DNA from: Microbacterium sp. SORGH_AS_0888
GTDB taxonomy: Bacteria; Actinomycetota; Actinomycetes; Actinomycetales; Microbacteriaceae
Length of the DNA: 64,000 nt
Reading direction: 5' to 3'
Assembly (NCBI RefSeq): GCF_030818905.1
Contig: NZ_JAUTAZ010000001.1
Coordinates: 3,534,001-3,598,000 of the forward strand
The position numbers and the translations under genes were made by a program. Shown piece after piece: positions 61,386 to 64,000 of this stretch (position 1 is the first letter of the stretch; each line of letters starts with the position of its first letter). Below the pieces are notes generated by a model, which was given only the letters and a program-made list of their open reading frames with translations, did no database searches and was not told the DNA's origin.

Positions 61386-62900
61386 ATGAAGCTCGAACTC
61401 CGAGGGATCACGAAGCGATTCGGGTCCCTCGTCGCCAACGATCACATCGATCTCACGGTCGAGCCCGGTGAGATCCACGCACTGCTCGGGGAGAACGGCG
61501 CGGGCAAGTCGACGTTGATGAACGTCCTCTACGGCCTGTACCAGGCCGACGAGGGAGAGATCCTCCTCGACGATCGCGCCCAGCGCTTCCGGGGCCCCGG
61601 TGACGCGATGGCCGCCGGCATCGGGATGGTGCACCAGCACTTCATGCTCGTCCCGGTCTTCACGGTCGCCGAGAACGTCATGCTCGGCCACGAGGAGACG
61701 AAGGGGCTCGGCCGGCTCGACCTGGCCAAGGCGCGGCGCCACGTGCGCGCGGTCGCCGATCGCTTCGGCTTCCACATCGACCCCGACGCCGTCGTGGGCG
61801 ACCTGCCGGTCGGCGTGCAGCAGCGGGTCGAGATCATCAAGGCGCTCTCGCGCGACGCGCGCGTGCTCGTGTTCGACGAGCCGACCGCGGTCCTGACCCC
61901 GCAGGAGACCGACGAGCTCATGGCGATCATGCGCCGGCTGGCTGCCGAGGGCACCTCCATCGTCTTCATCACCCACAAGCTGCGCGAGGTCCGCGAGGTC
62001 GCCGACCGCATCACCGTCATCCGACTGGGTCGCGTCGTGGGGGAGGCCTCGCCGACCGCGAGCAACGCGGAGCTCGCCTCGATGATGGTCGGGCGCGCCG
62101 TCGAGCTCACCGTGCAGAAGGAGCCGCCGCGACTGGGGGAGGGCGGCCTCGAGGTCCGAGATCTGCGCGTCCTGACCACCGCGGGCGTCGTCGTGGTGGA
62201 CGACGTCTCGTTCGACGTCCGCCCGGGCGAGGTGCTCGCCGTCGCCGGCGTCCAGGGCAACGGCCAGACCGAGCTGGTCGACGCGATCGTCGGGCTCGCC
62301 GACCGCGTGGAGGGCTCGATCCGCCTCGGCGGCGCGGAGCTCGTCGGCAAGAGCGTGCACGCCATCCTCGGAGAAGGGGTGGGGTTCGTCCCCGAGGACA
62401 GACAGGAGGACGGTCTCGTCGGCGGATTCAGCGTCGCGGAGAACCTCGTGCTGGACCGTTCGGACGACGCTCGGTTCGTGCGCGCGGGGACCCTCCGCCG
62501 CGCCGAGCTGGAGCGCTTCGCGCGCGACCGCATCGCCGAGTACGACATCCGTGCCCAAGGGCCTCATACGGCGGCGGGCACTCTGTCCGGCGGCAACCAG
62601 CAGAAGGTCGTGATCGCGCGCGAGATGAGCCGCGAGCTCCGCCTGCTGGTCGCGGCGCAGCCGACCCGAGGCGTCGACGTCGGCTCGATCGAGTTCATCC
62701 ACAAACGCATCATCGAGACGCGGGATGCCGGCATCCCGGTCGTCGTCGTCTCCACCGAGCTCGACGAGGTCACCGCCCTCGCCGACCGCATCGCGGTGAT
62801 GTACCGCGGCGCCATCGTCGGCATCGTCCCCGGCGACACGTCCCGCGAGGCGCTCGGCCTCATGATGGCGGGTGCCGCCGAGCCGGAGGCCGCCGCATGA
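61386..62900 (+). CDS. ABC importer ATPase with two nucleotide-binding domains (nucleoside uptake type)
   Basis: The 504-aa protein has two fused ATPase domains (about residues 3-235 and 255-500), as in the BMP-linked nucleoside importers. The first has Walker A GENGAGKST near 38, MVHQHFML, and Walker B RVLVFDEPTAVL. The second has GVQGNGQTE in place of a standard Walker A and LSGGNQQKVVIAREM as signature. This split of one good and one degenerate site is usual for the family. Its stop overlaps the permease start (ATGA). Confidence 0.93.
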   Translation: MKLELRGITKRFGSLVANDHIDLTVEPGEIHALLGENGAGKSTLMNVLYGLYQADEGEILLDDRAQRFRGPGDAMAAGIGMVHQHFMLVPVFTVAENVMLGHEETKGLGRLDLAKARRHVRAVADRFGFHIDPDAVVGDLPVGVQQRVEIIKALSRDARVLVFDEPTAVLTPQETDELMAIMRRLAAEGTSIVFITHKLREVREVADRITVIRLGRVVGEASPTASNAELASMMVGRAVELTVQKEPPRLGEGGLEVRDLRVLTTAGVVVVDDVSFDVRPGEVLAVAGVQGNGQTELVDAIVGLADRVEGSIRLGGAELVGKSVHAILGEGVGFVPEDRQEDGLVGGFSVAENLVLDRSDDARFVRAGTLRRAELERFARDRIAEYDIRAQGPHTAAGTLSGGNQQKVVIAREMSRELRLLVAAQPTRGVDVGSIEFIHKRIIETRDAGIPVVVVSTELDEVTALADRIAVMYRGAIVGIVPGDTSREALGLMMAGAAEPEAAA

Positions 62901-64000
62901 GCACCGACCAGACGCCGGGAACCGGCGACAGCAAGGGAGCGACGGAGGGACTGCCCCCCGTCTCGGGCCCGCTGACGGGGAAGGAGACGCCAGCGACGCC
63001 GGAGCCGCATCCCGCGCCGCGCTCGAGCATCTTCCTGCGCGAGCTGCTGCGCGGCAGCGCCGTGACCACGATCCTGGCGATCGTGCTCGCGATGGTCGCG
63101 GGCGGCGTCCTCATCGCCGTCACCAACGAGGACGTGCAGGCAGCGTCCGGCTACTTCTTCGCCCGCCCCGGCGACACGCTCGCCGCCATCTGGAGCGCGG
63201 TCTACAACGGCTACGAGGCGCTGTTCCGCGGGGCGGTGTTCAACTCGCGCGTTCCGGACTTCGCGGCGCAGATCCGACCGCTCACCAACTCGCTCGGCTT
63301 CGCCGCACCGCTCATCGCGGCAGGTCTCGGCGTCGCCCTCGCGTTCCGCGTGGGGCTGTTCAACATCGGCGCACGCGGCCAGATGCTGATCGGCGCGATG
63401 TTCGCCGGCCTCTTCGCGTTCAACCTGCAGCTGCCGATGTGGCTGCACCTGCCGCTCACGCTGATCGCGGGCATCGTCGGCGGTGCGCTGTGGGGCGGCA
63501 TCGTCGGGCTGCTGAAGGCCCGCACCGGCGCGCACGAGGTCATCCTCACGATCATGCTCAACTACGTGGCGTTCTACCTGCTGCTGTGGATGATCCGTAC
63601 CCCCGGTCTCCTGCAGAAGCCGGGCGGCAACCAGCCCATCACGCAGGCCACGCCCGCGACGGCCCAGTTCCCGGATCTGCTCGGTCCGCTCTTCCCGCAG
63701 CTGGACTGGGGCTTCGTCATCGTGATCGCCGCGACGGCGCTGGTGTGGTGGGTCATCGAGCGATCGAGCCTCGGCCTCCGGATGCGGGCGGTGGGCGAGA
63801 ACCCGCACGCCGCACGGGGCCGCCGGGATCAGCGTGCAGCGCATCTACGTGTACGCGATGCTGTTCGCGGGCGGGCTGGCGGGACTCGCGGCCATGAACC
63901 AGATCCAGGGCAACGTCACGACCGGGTTCACGGCCAGCATCGATGCGGGCATCGGGTTCGACGCCATCACGGTGGCGCTGCTGGGCCGGAGTCGGGCGTG
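62897..64000 (+). pseudogene. ABC importer permease (nucleoside type), one-base frameshift and 3'-partial
   Basis: The ATG overlaps the ATPase stop. The frame encodes a charged N-terminal tail (about 50 residues), then several helices with the permease motif FNIGARGQMLIGAMFA and GAHEVILTIMLNYVAFY. After VGENPHAAR the frame is lost in the GGGG run at 63816-63819. Removing one G restores AAGISVQRIYVYAMLFAGGLAGLAAMN and VALLGRS up to the window edge. The gene probably continues beyond the window and is normally followed by a second permease gene. The frameshift may be a sequencing error. Confidence 0.85.

Noticed and set aside
58785..62702. Very long open frame on the minus strand across manC, bmp and ATPase genes
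   Set aside because: It is antisense to three clear genes and has an Arg/Asp/Val-rich composition without domains; it is an artefact of high G+C.
62872..63897. Alternative frame over the permease as the real gene
   Set aside because: It is Arg/Ala/Pro-rich without helices, while the frame from 62897 shows classic permease motifs.

Overview
This window is very G+C-rich DNA with dense, tightly packed genes, short or overlapping gene junctions and several leaderless starts (a -10 box 6-7 bases before an ATG/GTG). It carries GTP-type PEP carboxykinase, a RamB/PrpR-type regulator, LldR/LldD, an sdhCDAB operon and a DUF4436 protein. Together these point to a high-GC actinobacterium, most likely a Microbacteriaceae member such as Microbacterium (inference from content; no 16S or phylogeny is available here).

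Layout. (1) 48-8038 is an aromatic-acid block. A six-gene minus-strand operon encodes the homoprotocatechuate meta-cleavage route: an FAH-RraA fusion, a GntR regulator, HpaE, HpaD, HpaH and HpaI. A divergent MHS-type permease lies beside it. (2) 8135-17413 holds further aromatic oxidation units: an aldehyde dehydrogenase, a StyA-type flavoprotein monooxygenase with an EthD-like partner, an AraC regulator, an HpaC/HpaB-type two-component hydroxylase, and an IclR regulator with a 3-hydroxybenzoate 4-monooxygenase-like FAD enzyme. (3) 17488-27921 has a Na+/H+ antiporter, a ThDP-dependent decarboxylase-like enzyme divergent from a (frameshifted) aldehyde dehydrogenase, a DUF4436 membrane protein, and a DszA/DszC-like sulfur-scavenging trio. 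(4) 27955-39330 has a RamB/PrpR-type regulator next to pckG, an ABC exporter with a small autoregulator, a second MHS permease, and the FMN-riboswitch-controlled rib operon. (5) 39385-47399 is glycerol and lactate use: a SorC-type regulator with glpD and glpK, Fpg/Nei, a GNAT, and lldD with lldR. (6) 47471-55132 is accessory DNA: an IS481-family element, an AbiEi/DUF559 protein, trpS, exoA, YihY, and two tandem paralogues that join an XRE HTH, a membrane segment and a DUF2690-like exterior. (7) 55146-64000 is housekeeping: sdhCDAB, manC, and a BmpA-type nucleoside ABC uptake system that runs off the end.

How the genes work together. HpaB/C-type hydroxylation of 4-hydroxyphenylacetate would feed HpaD, HpaE, the FAH-RraA protein, HpaH and HpaI, ending in pyruvate and succinate semialdehyde. 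Two aldehyde dehydrogenases in the window could oxidise the semialdehyde. The same near-palindrome (ATCATATACGAT core) sits in the divergent promoter of the hpa operon and in the ThDP enzyme/aldehyde dehydrogenase divergent promoter. This suggests one GntR regulon linking 2-oxo-acid decarboxylation to the hpa pathway.

Two families of intergenic palindromes stand out: a 75-bp element (three full copies and one cut by the window edge) and a 69-bp element (four copies of identical length with divergent cores). Copies flank the XRE/DUF2690 pair and the DUF559 gene. Six genes carry single-base frameshifts in short G/C runs (near 21313, 32310, 35337, 48316, 52814 and 63817). That pattern looks more like base-calling error than six real mutations, and it affects how the gene calls should be read.
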